Positions 48,671-58,627 of a DNA stretch of 64,000 bases are shown here, in pieces. The DNA is from Pyxidicoccus xibeiensis (GTDB lineage Bacteria > Myxococcota > Myxococcia > Myxococcales > Myxococcaceae): positions 124,001 through 188,000 of the forward strand of contig NZ_JAJVKV010000008.1 of assembly GCF_024198175.1 (NCBI RefSeq), written 5' to 3'. A program made the position numbers and the translations under genes. Each line of letters begins with the position of its first letter. Position 1 is the first letter of the stretch. The notes under the pieces are model-generated. The model did not search any database and was not told the DNA's origin. It was given only the letters and a program-made list of their open reading frames with translations.

Positions 48671-49206
48671 ATGGCCCGCACTGGACCCCGAACCTCCCGC
48701 TGCCCCGACTGCAACGCTCCCTTCAAGCTCCAGGCCGGGCAGACGCACTACACCTGCGGCTACTGCGGCATCGCCTTCGATCTCGGGCCCACGCAGGCAC
48801 GCTCGTCGCTCCCCCCGCCCACGGCCCCCCGGGCAAAGCCCGTGTCCCCGTGGGTCCTGTGGTGGCGGTGTTCCAGAAAGGGAACAGGAAGCCCCTGTGG
48901 CACGGCGGCGTCGCCGACATGGATCCCACCCACATGAGGGACACTGCGCCCGGCGTCGCCGAGCTGTCCGGAGACGCCGTGTTCATCGCCTATGAGCTGG
49001 AGCAGCCGGGCGGCTTCCACCTCATCCGGCGGGACGCGCGCACCGGCGCCATCCGCTGGGACGTGCCCATTCCCCGCTCCAAGGAGGCCACCGGCCCGTC
49101 CGCCCTCTGGGTCCACGGCGGCCGTGTCTACGTGCCGCACTGGGCATGGCTGGACGTGTTCGACGCCGAGACGGGCAACCTCGTCGGCACCCTCGGGCGC
49201 TGGTGA
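48671..49206 (+). pseudogene. Broken zinc-ribbon/beta-propeller protein gene
   Basis: An 88-codon frame from ATG 48671 begins with a complete zinc ribbon (CPDCNAPFKL, then YTCGYCGIAFDLG) and a Pro-rich linker ending AKPVSPWVL. From about 48850 coding sense moves to another frame: VVAVFQKGNRKPLWHGG, HLIRRDARTGAIRWDVPI, VYVPHWAWLDVFDAETGNLVG, which is a PQQ-like propeller blade, ending at 49206. In intact relatives I would expect a membrane span and several blades in between. The gene appears to have lost its middle by deletion with a frame change. Confidence 0.6.
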
Positions 49207-49303
49207 CGTCAAAGGTGGACGCGGCGTTCTGTCATCCAGGTGGGTCGCATCGGCTGAAAAATCGTCGCAGGTATGGCGGGTTCGCCGCGCTACTGTCTGC
49301 TCT

Positions 49304-50173
49304 ATGCGCATGACCCTTCTGATCCTCGGGGCACTGCTGGCCAGCGATGCCGTTGCAGCACCGGTACGGCTGAGAACGCAGATCGAGTGTCTGGCCGAGG
49401 AAGTCGAGTGCAAGGCTGTCGAGGCCGCGATGGCTGTGGGGATCAAGGCCGAGCGGCTGGGTTCCGCCGCGGCGGATGCCTACGACTTCGAGCTCCTCGC
49501 AAAGGTTCAGCCGGTCGCGGTGTTCTTCGAGCTACGCGATCGCAAAGGTATTCGGCTCATCGCTCACACCGACGTCGCGGAGTATCGCGCCCCGCATGCG
49601 GCCTCGGACACGCTCGTGTCGCTGGGCTTTGTCACGTTGCTCTTCGCGCCGCTCGCATACGAGCTCCATCAGCCGACAACGCTGGCGGATCGGTCACGCG
49701 CGTGGACCCTGATGACACGGCGGGTGATCCGGCAGGGAATCCGTGGTGGGAAGTCGTACGTTGGCGCGCGTGAGGCGCGCTCCAAGCAGTGGAGGGTGGA
49801 GTTCGGCACGCCCGAGGTGCGCCGGAAGCGTGTGCTCGCGGATTACGAGGTGCTCGCCCAGGACTCCGACTTCGAGCTCGCCACGGAGGGCTCCGACGAG
49901 GTGCTCGAGGCGACGTACAGTGTGAGCTTGCTGCTGCCGGAGCTCGTATCGTTGCTCGACAGCGCCGAGTCGATCGAGATCGGCGACGGTAAGGCCACCC
50001 TGGTGGTTCAGATGATCGAAGGTCGCTTTCACCCGTCATTGCAGGTGCGCGGGAACGCGGCGCTCTCGCGCACGCTACCGAGGTCGAGCAAGCACGTTCC
50101 ACCGCGCGCTCGCGCCATCAGCCTGCCCGGCGCCACACGCGTCCTGGTGCCGGTGACGCTGCGCCGGCGGTGA
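49304..50173 (+). CDS. Secreted/periplasmic hypothetical protein
   Basis: ATG 49304 gives 289 aa with signal MRMTLLILGALLASDAVAA. The mature protein is alpha/beta with no recognised family: ECLAEEVECKAVEAAMAVGIK, FFELRDRKGIRLIAHTDV, a hydrophobic stretch LVSLGFVTLLFAPLAYEL that may be a membrane insertion, and SLLLPELVSLLDSAESIEIG. Codon use is less extreme than in its neighbours (more A/T at third positions, for example in GATCGCAAAGGTATTCGG), a hint of a different origin. It sits between two broken genes. Confidence 0.65.
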   Translation: MRMTLLILGALLASDAVAAPVRLRTQIECLAEEVECKAVEAAMAVGIKAERLGSAAADAYDFELLAKVQPVAVFFELRDRKGIRLIAHTDVAEYRAPHAASDTLVSLGFVTLLFAPLAYELHQPTTLADRSRAWTLMTRRVIRQGIRGGKSYVGAREARSKQWRVEFGTPEVRRKRVLADYEVLAQDSDFELATEGSDEVLEATYSVSLLLPELVSLLDSAESIEIGDGKATLVVQMIEGRFHPSLQVRGNAALSRTLPRSSKHVPPRARAISLPGATRVLVPVTLRRR

Positions 50174-50303
50174 GCGCGGTGCCGTGGGCGGTCGCCGTGC
50201 CCGGACCGCCGGAGTGGGCCGCTCGTGCGGAACCGACCCTCGCGGCGGACTGTGGGTGGAGAGCCTCACTGACGCTGGCGCGAGGCTTGCTGTTGCTCGG
50301 GGC

Positions 50304-50913
50304 ATGGACCTGAACCACACCCTCGCAGCCTCCGTGCTCCTCTTTGCCAGCGTGGTGGGGGCGGACCCGAAGCCGGCCCAGGAGCCGAGGCCCACGGCTG
50401 CCGTCGCCTCCGCGTGCGCACAGGTGCCCCTGTTCAAGCGCTACGCCAAGAAGGGCATGGTGGACACTCTGCCAGGGGGACAGGTGCGACTGTCGGTGGT
50501 GACGGATGCGCACGGCGCGGACTGCGGCACCCCGGACTGCTACTTCACGAGCGTGAAGGTCGTGTTCCACCTGTCCACGAAGGGGGGCGAATGCCGCGTC
50601 CGGGAGGTGGAGGTGTCGACGGAGGAGGGGGGGCTGCATTCCGGAGGACCAGCGCTCGCCGCCCCGACGTGAGTCGTTCTTCACGAAGGATGCCGCGAAT
50701 CTGGCGGATCCCAAGCTCCAGCGACTGACCCTGCACACGCGCAAGAGAGACCGCGCGCTCGTCATCCTTCCAGACAACGTCTTCTACTTCGAGGGCGTGA
50801 AGGCGGGTGCTCCGCTCCACACGACGCTCCAGAGCGGCGCCGAGGGGGAGCCCGAGTGCTGCTGGGGCTCGTCCATCGCGGCGTCGCACTTCCTGGAGGA
50901 GGATGCGAAGTAG
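50304..50913 (+). pseudogene. Secreted protein gene broken by one extra base in a G7 run
   Basis: From ATG 50304 the frame encodes MDLNHTLAASVLLFASVVGA (signal) and VPLFKRYAKKGMVDTLPGG up to VEVSTEEG, then stops at 50672. Removing one G from the run at 50627-50633 restores a continuous reading STEEGGCIPEDQRSPPRRES, FFTKDAANLADPKLQRLTL and DNVFYFEGVKAGAPLHTTL to a stop at 50913. The length, 610 bases, is one more than a multiple of three. The repaired product would be about 202 aa with several paired Cys. Either a true frameshift or a homopolymer sequencing error. No family recognised. Confidence 0.75.
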
Positions 50914-51201
50914 CGTCCAGGCGGCCACGAAGTCCGCGGTGCCTCGTTGGCGAGAGTCCCACGGCCCCTCATTGAGGAGGGGACGACGCATTGCGCCTTT
51001 ACGTCGCTGAACCAAAGATGGTTTGTTCGGACGACGAACAAAGTGGTCGGCTGAGGGGAACGTTGCTTCGACCCGTGCGCGGTATCTGCGGCTTCATCCT
51101 CATGGCCGGCGCTGAGGTGCTGCACGTCGAGTTCCTCACCACCGCCCCGGGCACTCTCAACGTCGACAACGTGTACTTCCGTCAGTAGCGCAGGGGCTCA
51201 C
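50914..51201 (+). other. Intergenic stretch with a possible gene tail
   Basis: Most of these bases show nothing. In the frame ending at 51188 the last 30 codons (GFILMAGAEVLHVEF, then APGTLNVDNVYFRQ) read like the final strand of a carbohydrate-binding-type beta-sandwich (xLxVDNVYF-stop). Upstream in that frame the sequence is not protein-like, so this may be a 3' remnant of a deleted secreted-protein gene. Confidence 0.35.
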
Positions 51202-54200
51202 ATGCACTCGCCACTCTTCAGATTCTGCCTCGTCCTGTGTGCGGTCCTGGCGTGCGAGCCAGCCGATCCGCGGCCGCCGCCAGTGCCAGTGTCGCCAGTG
51301 CCAGTGATCGACAGCGCGCTCACCCAGGCGGGTACCGCGGGCGTGACGTTGAGCTACCAGATCACCGCCACGCACTCGCCAACGGCCTACGACGCGAGCA
51401 ACCTGCCGGCGGGGCTGAACGTGAACCCGATGAGCGGGCTGATCTCGGGCGCGCCGGCCGGGGCGGGCACCACCCGCGCGACGATCAGCGCCACCAACGG
51501 CAGCGGCACCGACTCGAAGACGCTGGTCTTCACCATCGCTGAAGCCGGGGCCCCGCCGTCCATCACCAGCCCGCTCACCCACAGCGGAACGGTGGGCACG
51601 TCGTTGAGCTACTTCATCACCGCCAGCAACGCCCCCAGTCGCTACACCGCGACGGGGCTGCCACCCGGCCTCGGCGTCAACCCTGCTTCGGGAGAGATCT
51701 CAGGCACGCCCACCTCCGCCGGCACAAGCAGTGTGGCCATCAGCGCCACCAACGCCGCCGGTACCGGTTCGAAGACGCTGGTCTTCATCATCGCCGAAGC
51801 CGCGGCCCCACCGTCGATCTCCAGCCCGCTCACCCAGAGCGGAACGGTGGGGATGGCGCTGAGCTATTCCATCACCGCCAGCAACGCTCCCAGCAGCTAC
51901 GCCGCGACGGGGCTGCCGCCCGGCCTCAGCGTCAATCCTGCCTCGGGAGAGATCTCGGGCACGCCCACCGCCGCTGGCACCACCCGCGTGGTCATCAGCG
52001 CCACCAACGCCGCCGGCACCGACTCGAAGACGCTGGTCTTCACCATCAACCCGCTGGGAACCAACCTCGCTATCGGCAAGGTGTACTCGGCGTCCAACGC
52101 CCAGAACGCCACCAACACGCCCAACAAGGCGTGCGACGGAAACCTCGGCACTCGCTGGGAGAGCACCCCCACCGACCCCGGCTGGCTCTGGGTCGATCTG
52201 CTCCAGAGCTACTCGATCTCCACCGTCGTCTTGCGCTGGGAGACGGCCTACGGAAGGGACTACAAGATCCAGCTCTCGGACGACCTGACCACGTGGACCG
52301 ACGTGGTCACGGTCACCGGCGGCAGCGGGGGAGTCGCCACGCACGCCGTCTCGGGCTCCGGCCGCTACGTACGCATGCATGGCACCGCACGCGGCACCTC
52401 GGGTGGCTACTCGTTGTGGGAGCTGGAAGTCTATGGCGCCACCGTGCCGAGCACCCCGGCCGTGCCCGCAGGCCTGGTCGCGACCGCCGACAGCGAGAGC
52501 CAGCTCACCGTCTCGTGGAGCGCGGTGCCGGGCGCGACCGGGTATGACCTGCAGCGTGACGGAGTGACTGTCACCGGCGTGACCTCGCCCCACGTACACT
52601 CCGGCCTGGCGGCCGGCTCTGCCCACACCTACGCGGTGCGGGCCACCAACGCCGCTGGCGCCAGCGCCTTCAGCGCGAACGTGACGGCGACGACGCACGC
52701 CGCGCCTACCGTGCCGGCGGTGCCCACAGGCCTGGTCGCGACCGCCAGCAGCGAGAGTCAGCTCAGCGTCTCGTGGAACGCGGTGCCGGGCGCGACCGGG
52801 TATGACCTGCAGCGTGACGGAGTGACTGTCACCGGCGTGACCTCGCCCCACGCGCACTCCGGCCTGGCGACCAGCTCGACCCACACCTACGCGGTGCGGG
52901 CCACCAACGCCGCTGGCGCCAGCGCCTTCAGCGAGGCTGTGACGGCGACGACCCTGGCAGCGGGCAGCGGGCCGGTGCCGTTGTTCGACGCCACCACCGT
53001 GCTCGAGCCGGCGATGGTCGAGGACACGCCGACCGCCTTGATCACCCGGTTCGGGGACCGGGCGCGCGACCGCCACGCCCGCGAAGCGGAGTTCCACATC
53101 TACGACCACTACCTCACGTTCTACTGGGAGCAGCGCACCGCGAAGATCGAGATCGTCGACAAGGTCGCGAAGGGCGGAACTGAAATCGAGTTCAACATCA
53201 ACCCCGAATGGCCGCTCGAGGCGCCGGAGTTCCGGGCCATCTTCCGCGGCATCACCACCAAGGCCGAGTACTTCTGGAACCTGAGCGCGACCCGGCTCGA
53301 CCCGCTGCACTACCGCGCCACCATCAGCCACAACCCCAAGGAGAACCGGCCGCTGCGGATCGGGGATCGCATCGAGATCGAAGTCAGCCAGTTCCTCCAG
53401 GCTCCGACCAATGGCCGCGCGAACTACTACGGCACCACGGTGCTGTACGTCATTGGCTCGGGCGGCCTCGTGCCCTGGTACGGCCAGGGGCCGGTGCTGC
53501 CTTCGGGCGCACAAGACTCGTTTCCCCTGCCGCAGTCGGCGTGGATGGGCGGCCGCGCCACGCTGCCGTACCAGTACTCCAACGAGCCCCTGCACCGGTT
53601 CAAGCAGATCGCCGGACACATGTCGGAGAACAGCGTGCAGCCGTTCATGCTCGGCCGCCGCCTGCACCACACCGACTTCGGCGACGGCTCGCACGAAGAG
53701 CCCGGCAACCCGAGCTTCACCGCGCAGGCCGGCAAGCTCGGCCCTGCCTTCGTCGCGCGAAGCTGCGTGGCCTGTCACGCGAACAACGGCCGGGCGCTCC
53801 CGCCCGACGTCGGTGCCCCGATGCTCGAGTCCGTCGTTCGGGTCGGCGGTGACGCGACCGGGGCCTCGCACCCGAACCTCGGCCGCTACCTGCAGCCGCA
53901 GGTCACCTCGGGCGTGGCCGAGGGCAGCGCCTACCTCAGCGGCTACACCACCACGAACGGCACCTACGGCGACGGCACGCCCTATTCATTGCGGAAGCCG
54001 AGCTACACGTTCACCGGCGTGGTGCCCTCGTTCTACTCGGTGCGGCTGGCGCCGCAGCTGGTCGGGCTCGGGTTGCTCGAGGCGGTGCGCGAAGACGCGG
54101 TGGCCGCGCTCGCCGATCCCAACGACGTGAACGGCGACGGCATCTCTGGGCGCATGCAGGTGGTGATCGACCCGCAGACCGGCGCTCAGCGCCTCGGCCG

Positions 54201-54819
54201 GCTCGGCTACAAGGCGGGGCAGGCGCGAGTGACCCATCAGCTCGCGAGCGCGCTGGTCAACGACATGGGAGTCACGACGTCGATCTTCCCGAACGTCGAC
54301 CGTGGCGCGTCACAGTCGGCGCCGGGACCGAGCACCGAGCTGTCCGACGCCGACCTGGCGCTGCTGTACCGCTACATCGCGACGCTCGGTGTCGCCGCGC
54401 GCCGGGACCTCACCGACCCGGAGGCCTTGCAGGGCGAGACGCTGTTCACCTCGGCGGGCTGCGCGCAGTGCCACGCACCGACGATGACCACGAGCCCCCA
54501 TCACCCGCTCGCCGAGCTGCGGGGGCAGACCATCCACCCGTACACCGACCTGCTGCTGCACGACCTGGGACCCGGCCTGGCCGACAACCTGTCCGAGTGG
54601 ACCGCGTCGGGAGCCGAGTGGCGTACGCCGCCACTGTGGAGCATCGGGCTCACCGCCGGCGTGAGCGGAGGCGAGGCCTATCTGCACGATGGCCGCGCCC
54701 GCAGCTTGAGCGAGGCCATCCTCTGGCATGGCGGCGAGGCCGAGGGCTCGAAGGAGGCGTTCCGCACCATGTCCAGCACGGACCGTGCGGCGCTGCTCAA
54801 GTTCCTTCAGTCACTCTGA
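51202..54819 (+). CDS. Multidomain diheme oxidoreductase (DUF1111-type) lipoprotein
   Basis: A 1205-aa lipoprotein (signal MHSPLFRFCLVLCAVLAC). In order it has: three He_PIG/cadherin-like repeats of about 90 residues (LSYQITATHSPTAYDASNLP; GLPPGLGVNPASGEISGTP) to residue 285; an F5/8 type C (discoidin) domain near 287-410; two fibronectin III domains near 415-590 that are nearly identical; and a catalytic domain from about 600 to the end. The last has two heme-c motifs, CVACH near 855 and CAQCH near 1088, with LSGYTTTNGTYGDGT, PSFYSVRLAPQLVGLGLLEAV and YLHDGRARSLSEAILWHGGEA, typical of DUF1111 thiol-oxidoreductase/MauG-like proteins. Adhesive front, redox back: probably acts on a surface polymer. 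Confidence 0.87.
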   Translation: MHSPLFRFCLVLCAVLACEPADPRPPPVPVSPVPVIDSALTQAGTAGVTLSYQITATHSPTAYDASNLPAGLNVNPMSGLISGAPAGAGTTRATISATNGSGTDSKTLVFTIAEAGAPPSITSPLTHSGTVGTSLSYFITASNAPSRYTATGLPPGLGVNPASGEISGTPTSAGTSSVAISATNAAGTGSKTLVFIIAEAAAPPSISSPLTQSGTVGMALSYSITASNAPSSYAATGLPPGLSVNPASGEISGTPTAAGTTRVVISATNAAGTDSKTLVFTINPLGTNLAIGKVYSASNAQNATNTPNKACDGNLGTRWESTPTDPGWLWVDLLQSYSISTVVLRWETAYGRDYKIQLSDDLTTWTDVVTVTGGSGGVATHAVSGSGRYVRMHGTARGTSGGYSLWELEVYGATVPSTPAVPAGLVATADSESQLTVSWSAVPGATGYDLQRDGVTVTGVTSPHVHSGLAAGSAHTYAVRATNAAGASAFSANVTATTHAAPTVPAVPTGLVATASSESQLSVSWNAVPGATGYDLQRDGVTVTGVTSPHAHSGLATSSTHTYAVRATNAAGASAFSEAVTATTLAAGSGPVPLFDATTVLEPAMVEDTPTALITRFGDRARDRHAREAEFHIYDHYLTFYWEQRTAKIEIVDKVAKGGTEIEFNINPEWPLEAPEFRAIFRGITTKAEYFWNLSATRLDPLHYRATISHNPKENRPLRIGDRIEIEVSQFLQAPTNGRANYYGTTVLYVIGSGGLVPWYGQGPVLPSGAQDSFPLPQSAWMGGRATLPYQYSNEPLHRFKQIAGHMSENSVQPFMLGRRLHHTDFGDGSHEEPGNPSFTAQAGKLGPAFVARSCVACHANNGRALPPDVGAPMLESVVRVGGDATGASHPNLGRYLQPQVTSGVAEGSAYLSGYTTTNGTYGDGTPYSLRKPSYTFTGVVPSFYSVRLAPQLVGLGLLEAVREDAVAALADPNDVNGDGISGRMQVVIDPQTGAQRLGRLGYKAGQARVTHQLASALVNDMGVTTSIFPNVDRGASQSAPGPSTELSDADLALLYRYIATLGVAARRDLTDPEALQGETLFTSAGCAQCHAPTMTTSPHHPLAELRGQTIHPYTDLLLHDLGPGLADNLSEWTASGAEWRTPPLWSIGLTAGVSGGEAYLHDGRARSLSEAILWHGGEAEGSKEAFRTMSSTDRAALLKFLQSL

Positions 54820-54916
54820 AGACCGCGGCGAGCGGGTGTCGGTGCCGCGCAGTCCTCGGAGACGAGCTCGGCACCGTCACGCCTTGCTCTCGCCGCAGCC
54901 GCACCGCCACTCGCTG

Positions 54917-57900
54917 CTAGCGCAGCGCCGCCAGGGCCGCGCCGACCTTCGCCACCGTCACCGACACGGGTGTCGTCACCTCTGGGGCAAAGATGGCCAC
55001 GCGGAGCTCCTCGAAGGCCCACCTCAGCTCCTGCGCCGCCTCCTGGTCACGCACGGTGGCGCGCCTGGCGAGGAAGGACTCCCACAGGGGGGTGAAGGGC
55101 GCGGCCTTCCCGGCGTCCTTGCTGGGGTTCACCACCGCACGCGACAGCCGTGCCTGGGCCGCGCGGAGGTAGCGTGGGTAGTTCAGCAGGCGCGCGAAGG
55201 GAATCCACTCGATGAGGTTCGCGGGGAACAGGTGCCCGAGCTGCGAGCGGATTTCACGCACGGCCGCCGAGCCGCTCGGCCCCTTGGATGCCGCCTTGAG
55301 TGCCGCGAGCGTCGCAGCGAGCTCCGCGGAGGTGACCACGACGGCGTTCGCCCAGTCCCGGGCCGAGCTCTCGATGCGCGGTGAGCCCTCATGGACCAGC
55401 GCCTCGAAGGCCGCCTTCGTGCGGGGCAGCGGCGCACCCGGTGCGAGCTTGAACGCCTCGTCGACGCCGCGTGCGAGGACGAGCGCCCGGAAGGCGTCGG
55501 CCTGGCCCCGCGCGGGTGGCGCGCCGTCCAGGGACGGGAAGGGCAGCGGCATGCGCGCGGCGCTGACGGCCACATGTCCGCGCGCGGCGAGCATCAGGAG
55601 CCGGCGGACTCCCGTGCGCGTGGCCGCGTCGGCGGCGGCGGAGGTCTCGAGCAGTACCAGGTCCACGGTAGCGCCCCGGTCGACGAGCGCGGGGTAGCTG
55701 CGGACCTCGAGCGCGCCGACCCGCCGGGTGACCACGGCGGGCAGCTCGCCGAAGGTCCAGGCCGTCAGCCCCTTGCGCTCCCAGTCCGAAGTCGGTGCCG
55801 CGCTGCGCAGCGCCGCTCGTGCACGTCCCCCGTGCTGCTCGAGCAGTGCGTCGGCGTCGCGGCTCCGCGCGAGCTCCTTTCCCCGCTCGTCGAGCACCCG
55901 GAGTGTGATGCGCAGGTACGGCGGCACGGCATCCGCCCGGAGGGACTCCTCGGGCACGTCCACGCCGCACAGCCGGGACACCGCACGCGCGAGCGCTGGA
56001 ATCATCGGCCCGCGGAAGGGCACCAGCTCCTTCTCGAGACGGTCGACCAGGTCCGGCAAGGGCCCCAGCTGCTTGCGCTGGGCGCGGGGGAGCTGCTCGA
56101 GCAGGGCGGTGAGCTTCTCCCGCAGCCACCCGGGGATGGTCCAGTCGAGCTCACCCGGGACCAGCTGGGCGAGCAGCAGCAGCGGCACGCTCAGGGTGAT
56201 GCCGTCGTCCTCGGCCGAGGGGTCGAAGGTGTACGTCACCGGCACGGACGCGCCGTGCAGGGGGATGGCGTCAGGGTAGTGCGCCGGGGACAGGCCCGGG
56301 TCGTGCGAGAGGGCATCCTCCATCGAGAGGACGAGCACGTCGGGGTCGGCCGCCTCGGCCTTGCGGCGCCAGGCCTCGAAGCTCGCTCCGTCCGTCACGT
56401 CCGCCGGGAGGCGCTCGTCGAAGAACGTCAGCAGCGCCTCGCTGTCGAGCAGCGCGCTGCGCCGGGCCTTGTCCCGCAGGCGCTCCACGCGCTCGAGCAC
56501 CTGGAGGTTCTTCTCCTGGAACGCCCCCCGGGTGCGGTACTCGCCGCGCACCAGGGCATGCTCGAGGAACATCAGCCGTGCCCGGGCGGGGTCCAGGCTG
56601 GCCAGGGACACGGGGCGCTCCTTGAAGACCTGAAGCCCGAAGAGGGTCGCGTTCTCCTTCACCACGGCGCGCGCGGACTTCTCCGACCAGTGCGGTTCGG
56701 AGTAGCTGCGCTTGAGCAGGTGGGGAGCCGCCTCCGCGAGCCACTCCGGGTCGAGCTTCGCCACGGTGCGCGCGAACAGCTGGGACGTCTCCACGAGCTC
56801 GAACGCCATCACCCAGGCAGGGGGCTTCTTCCCGAGCGCCGACGAGGGGTGGACCATGAAGCGCGTCTGCTTCGCGCCCGTATAGTGGCGCTGCTCCGGA
56901 TTCCACTGGCCGATGCGGGACAGGAGCCCGGTGAGGAGCGCCTGGTGCAGGACGTCCCCGCGCGCCGGGGCGCCCTGGCCCTTGCGCGGCAGGCGCAGCT
57001 CGCGGACGGTCTCCTCGAGCTGGCGCTGGACGTCCCGCCACTCGCGCACCCGCAGGAAGGACAGGAAGTTGTCCCGGCACACGCGCCGCAGATGGGATGT
57101 CCCCCGGCCCTCGGCCTCGCGCACGAACGCCCACAGCTTGAGCAGCCCCGTGAAGTCCGAGTGCTCGTCCCGGAAGCGCCGGTGCAGCTCGTCCGCCTTC
57201 TGCGCGAGCTCCCGTGGCCGCTCGCGCGGGTCCTGCAGGTTGAGCGCCGCGGCGACGATGAGCACCTCGTCCAGGCACCCGTACTCGGCGCCAGCGAGAA
57301 TCATCCGCGCGATGCGCGGGTCCACCGGGAAGCGCGCGAGCTGGTGCCCGAGCGGCGTCAAGGTGCGCTCCTTGCCCTCGATGGCCCCGAGCTCCTCGAG
57401 CACCCGCCATCCCTCGGCGATGGCCCTCGGCTGGGGCGGGTCGAGGAAGGGGAAGTCCTCGACGTCACCGAGGCCGAGGGACTTCATCCGCAGGATGACC
57501 CCCGCGAGCCCGGTGCGCTTGATTTCCGGGTCGGTGAAGGCGGGCCGCGTGGTGAAGCCCACCTCGTCGTAGAGGCGCACGCAGATGCCCTCGCGCACGC
57601 GTCCGCAGCGCCCCTTGCGCTGGTCGGCGCTGGCCTGGGAGACCGGCTCGATGTGCAGGCGCGTGGTGCCCGAGCGTGGGTCGTAGCGCGACAGGCGCGC
57701 CACCCCCGTGTCCACGACGTAGACGATTCCCGGAATGGTGATTGACGTCTCCGCGACGTTGGTGGCGAGGATGACCCGGCGCTGGGGGATGGTGGCGAAG
57801 ACGCGCGACTGCTCGGCGGCCGACAGGCGCGAATACAGGGGCTGAACCACCGTGCCGCGGAGCTCGCGCGCGTTCAGGGCACTCTCGGCCTCGCGGATTT

Positions 57901-58627
57901 CCCGCTCCCCGGGGAGGAACACGAGGACGTCCCCGTTCGGGTCGAGCGAGAGCACGTTCGCCACCGCATCGGCGACGGAGTCAGCGAGCTCGTCGTCCTC
58001 GGGGGGCGGCTCGTAGAGCACGTCCACCGGAAAGGTACGGCCCTCCACCTGGATGACCGGAGCCCCCCCGAAGAACTGCGAGAAGCGCTCGGTCTCGATG
58101 GTGGCCGAGCTCACCACCACCTTGAGGTCGGGGCGCCTGGGGAGGAGGCGCTTGAGCCACCCCAGCAGGAAGTCGATGGTGAGGCTGCGCTCGTGGGCCT
58201 CGTCGAGCACGATGGTGTCGTAGCGCTTCAGGAGCGGGTCGCTGTGAATCTGCGCGAGGAGGACTCCGTCGGTCATGAACTTCACGGCCGTCTGCCGGGA
58301 CGAGCGGTCCTCGAAGCGAATCTGGTAGCCGATGTCCGTGCCCAGCTCCGTGCCGACCTCGCGCGCTACGCGCGCTGCCACGCTCGTCGCGGCGATACGC
58401 CGGGGCTGGGTGACGGCAATCTGGCGCGGGCGGCCGCGCCCCATGGCGAGCAGGACCTTCGGCAGCTGCGTCGTCTTTCCCGAGCCGGTGGCCCCCGCGA
58501 CGATGACCACCTGATGGGCGGTGATGGCCGCGGTGATGTCCTCCACCCGGCTCGAGATGGGGAGCTCGGGGGGGAAGTGCAGGGTGGGCACGCCGCCGGG
58601 GGCGGGGATGGGTGAGTCGCCGGACAT
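54917..58627 (-). CDS. hrpA: ATP-dependent RNA helicase HrpA
   Basis: ATG 58627 gives 1236 aa, close to E. coli HrpA (about 1300); the longer open frame upstream lacks coding character. Motifs in order: Walker A IVAGATGSGKTTQLPK, TQPRRIAATSVAARVA, DEAH box VLDEAHERSLTIDF, SAT motif VVSSATIETERF, ATNVAETSITIPGI and QRKGRCGRV. A helicase-associated domain follows, and the second half is the long HrpA-specific DUF3418 region. HrpA is a DEAH RNA helicase that processes mRNA and rescues stalled ribosomes. It stands alone on its strand; the upstream 252 bases to the divergent DUF418 gene contain no other gene. Confidence 0.93.
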   Translation of the reverse strand: MSGDSPIPAPGGVPTLHFPPELPISSRVEDITAAITAHQVVIVAGATGSGKTTQLPKVLLAMGRGRPRQIAVTQPRRIAATSVAARVAREVGTELGTDIGYQIRFEDRSSRQTAVKFMTDGVLLAQIHSDPLLKRYDTIVLDEAHERSLTIDFLLGWLKRLLPRRPDLKVVVSSATIETERFSQFFGGAPVIQVEGRTFPVDVLYEPPPEDDELADSVADAVANVLSLDPNGDVLVFLPGEREIREAESALNARELRGTVVQPLYSRLSAAEQSRVFATIPQRRVILATNVAETSITIPGIVYVVDTGVARLSRYDPRSGTTRLHIEPVSQASADQRKGRCGRVREGICVRLYDEVGFTTRPAFTDPEIKRTGLAGVILRMKSLGLGDVEDFPFLDPPQPRAIAEGWRVLEELGAIEGKERTLTPLGHQLARFPVDPRIARMILAGAEYGCLDEVLIVAAALNLQDPRERPRELAQKADELHRRFRDEHSDFTGLLKLWAFVREAEGRGTSHLRRVCRDNFLSFLRVREWRDVQRQLEETVRELRLPRKGQGAPARGDVLHQALLTGLLSRIGQWNPEQRHYTGAKQTRFMVHPSSALGKKPPAWVMAFELVETSQLFARTVAKLDPEWLAEAAPHLLKRSYSEPHWSEKSARAVVKENATLFGLQVFKERPVSLASLDPARARLMFLEHALVRGEYRTRGAFQEKNLQVLERVERLRDKARRSALLDSEALLTFFDERLPADVTDGASFEAWRRKAEAADPDVLVLSMEDALSHDPGLSPAHYPDAIPLHGASVPVTYTFDPSAEDDGITLSVPLLLLAQLVPGELDWTIPGWLREKLTALLEQLPRAQRKQLGPLPDLVDRLEKELVPFRGPMIPALARAVSRLCGVDVPEESLRADAVPPYLRITLRVLDERGKELARSRDADALLEQHGGRARAALRSAAPTSDWERKGLTAWTFGELPAVVTRRVGALEVRSYPALVDRGATVDLVLLETSAAADAATRTGVRRLLMLAARGHVAVSAARMPLPFPSLDGAPPARGQADAFRALVLARGVDEAFKLAPGAPLPRTKAAFEALVHEGSPRIESSARDWANAVVVTSAELAATLAALKAASKGPSGSAAVREIRSQLGHLFPANLIEWIPFARLLNYPRYLRAAQARLSRAVVNPSKDAGKAAPFTPLWESFLARRATVRDQEAAQELRWAFEELRVAIFAPEVTTPVSVTVAKVGAALAALR

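Noticed and set aside
50276..50291. TGGCGCGAGGCTTGCT, a good sigma-54-like match
   Set aside because: Transcription would start about two bases before the ATG at 50304, leaving no leader. High-GC sequence makes such matches likely by chance.
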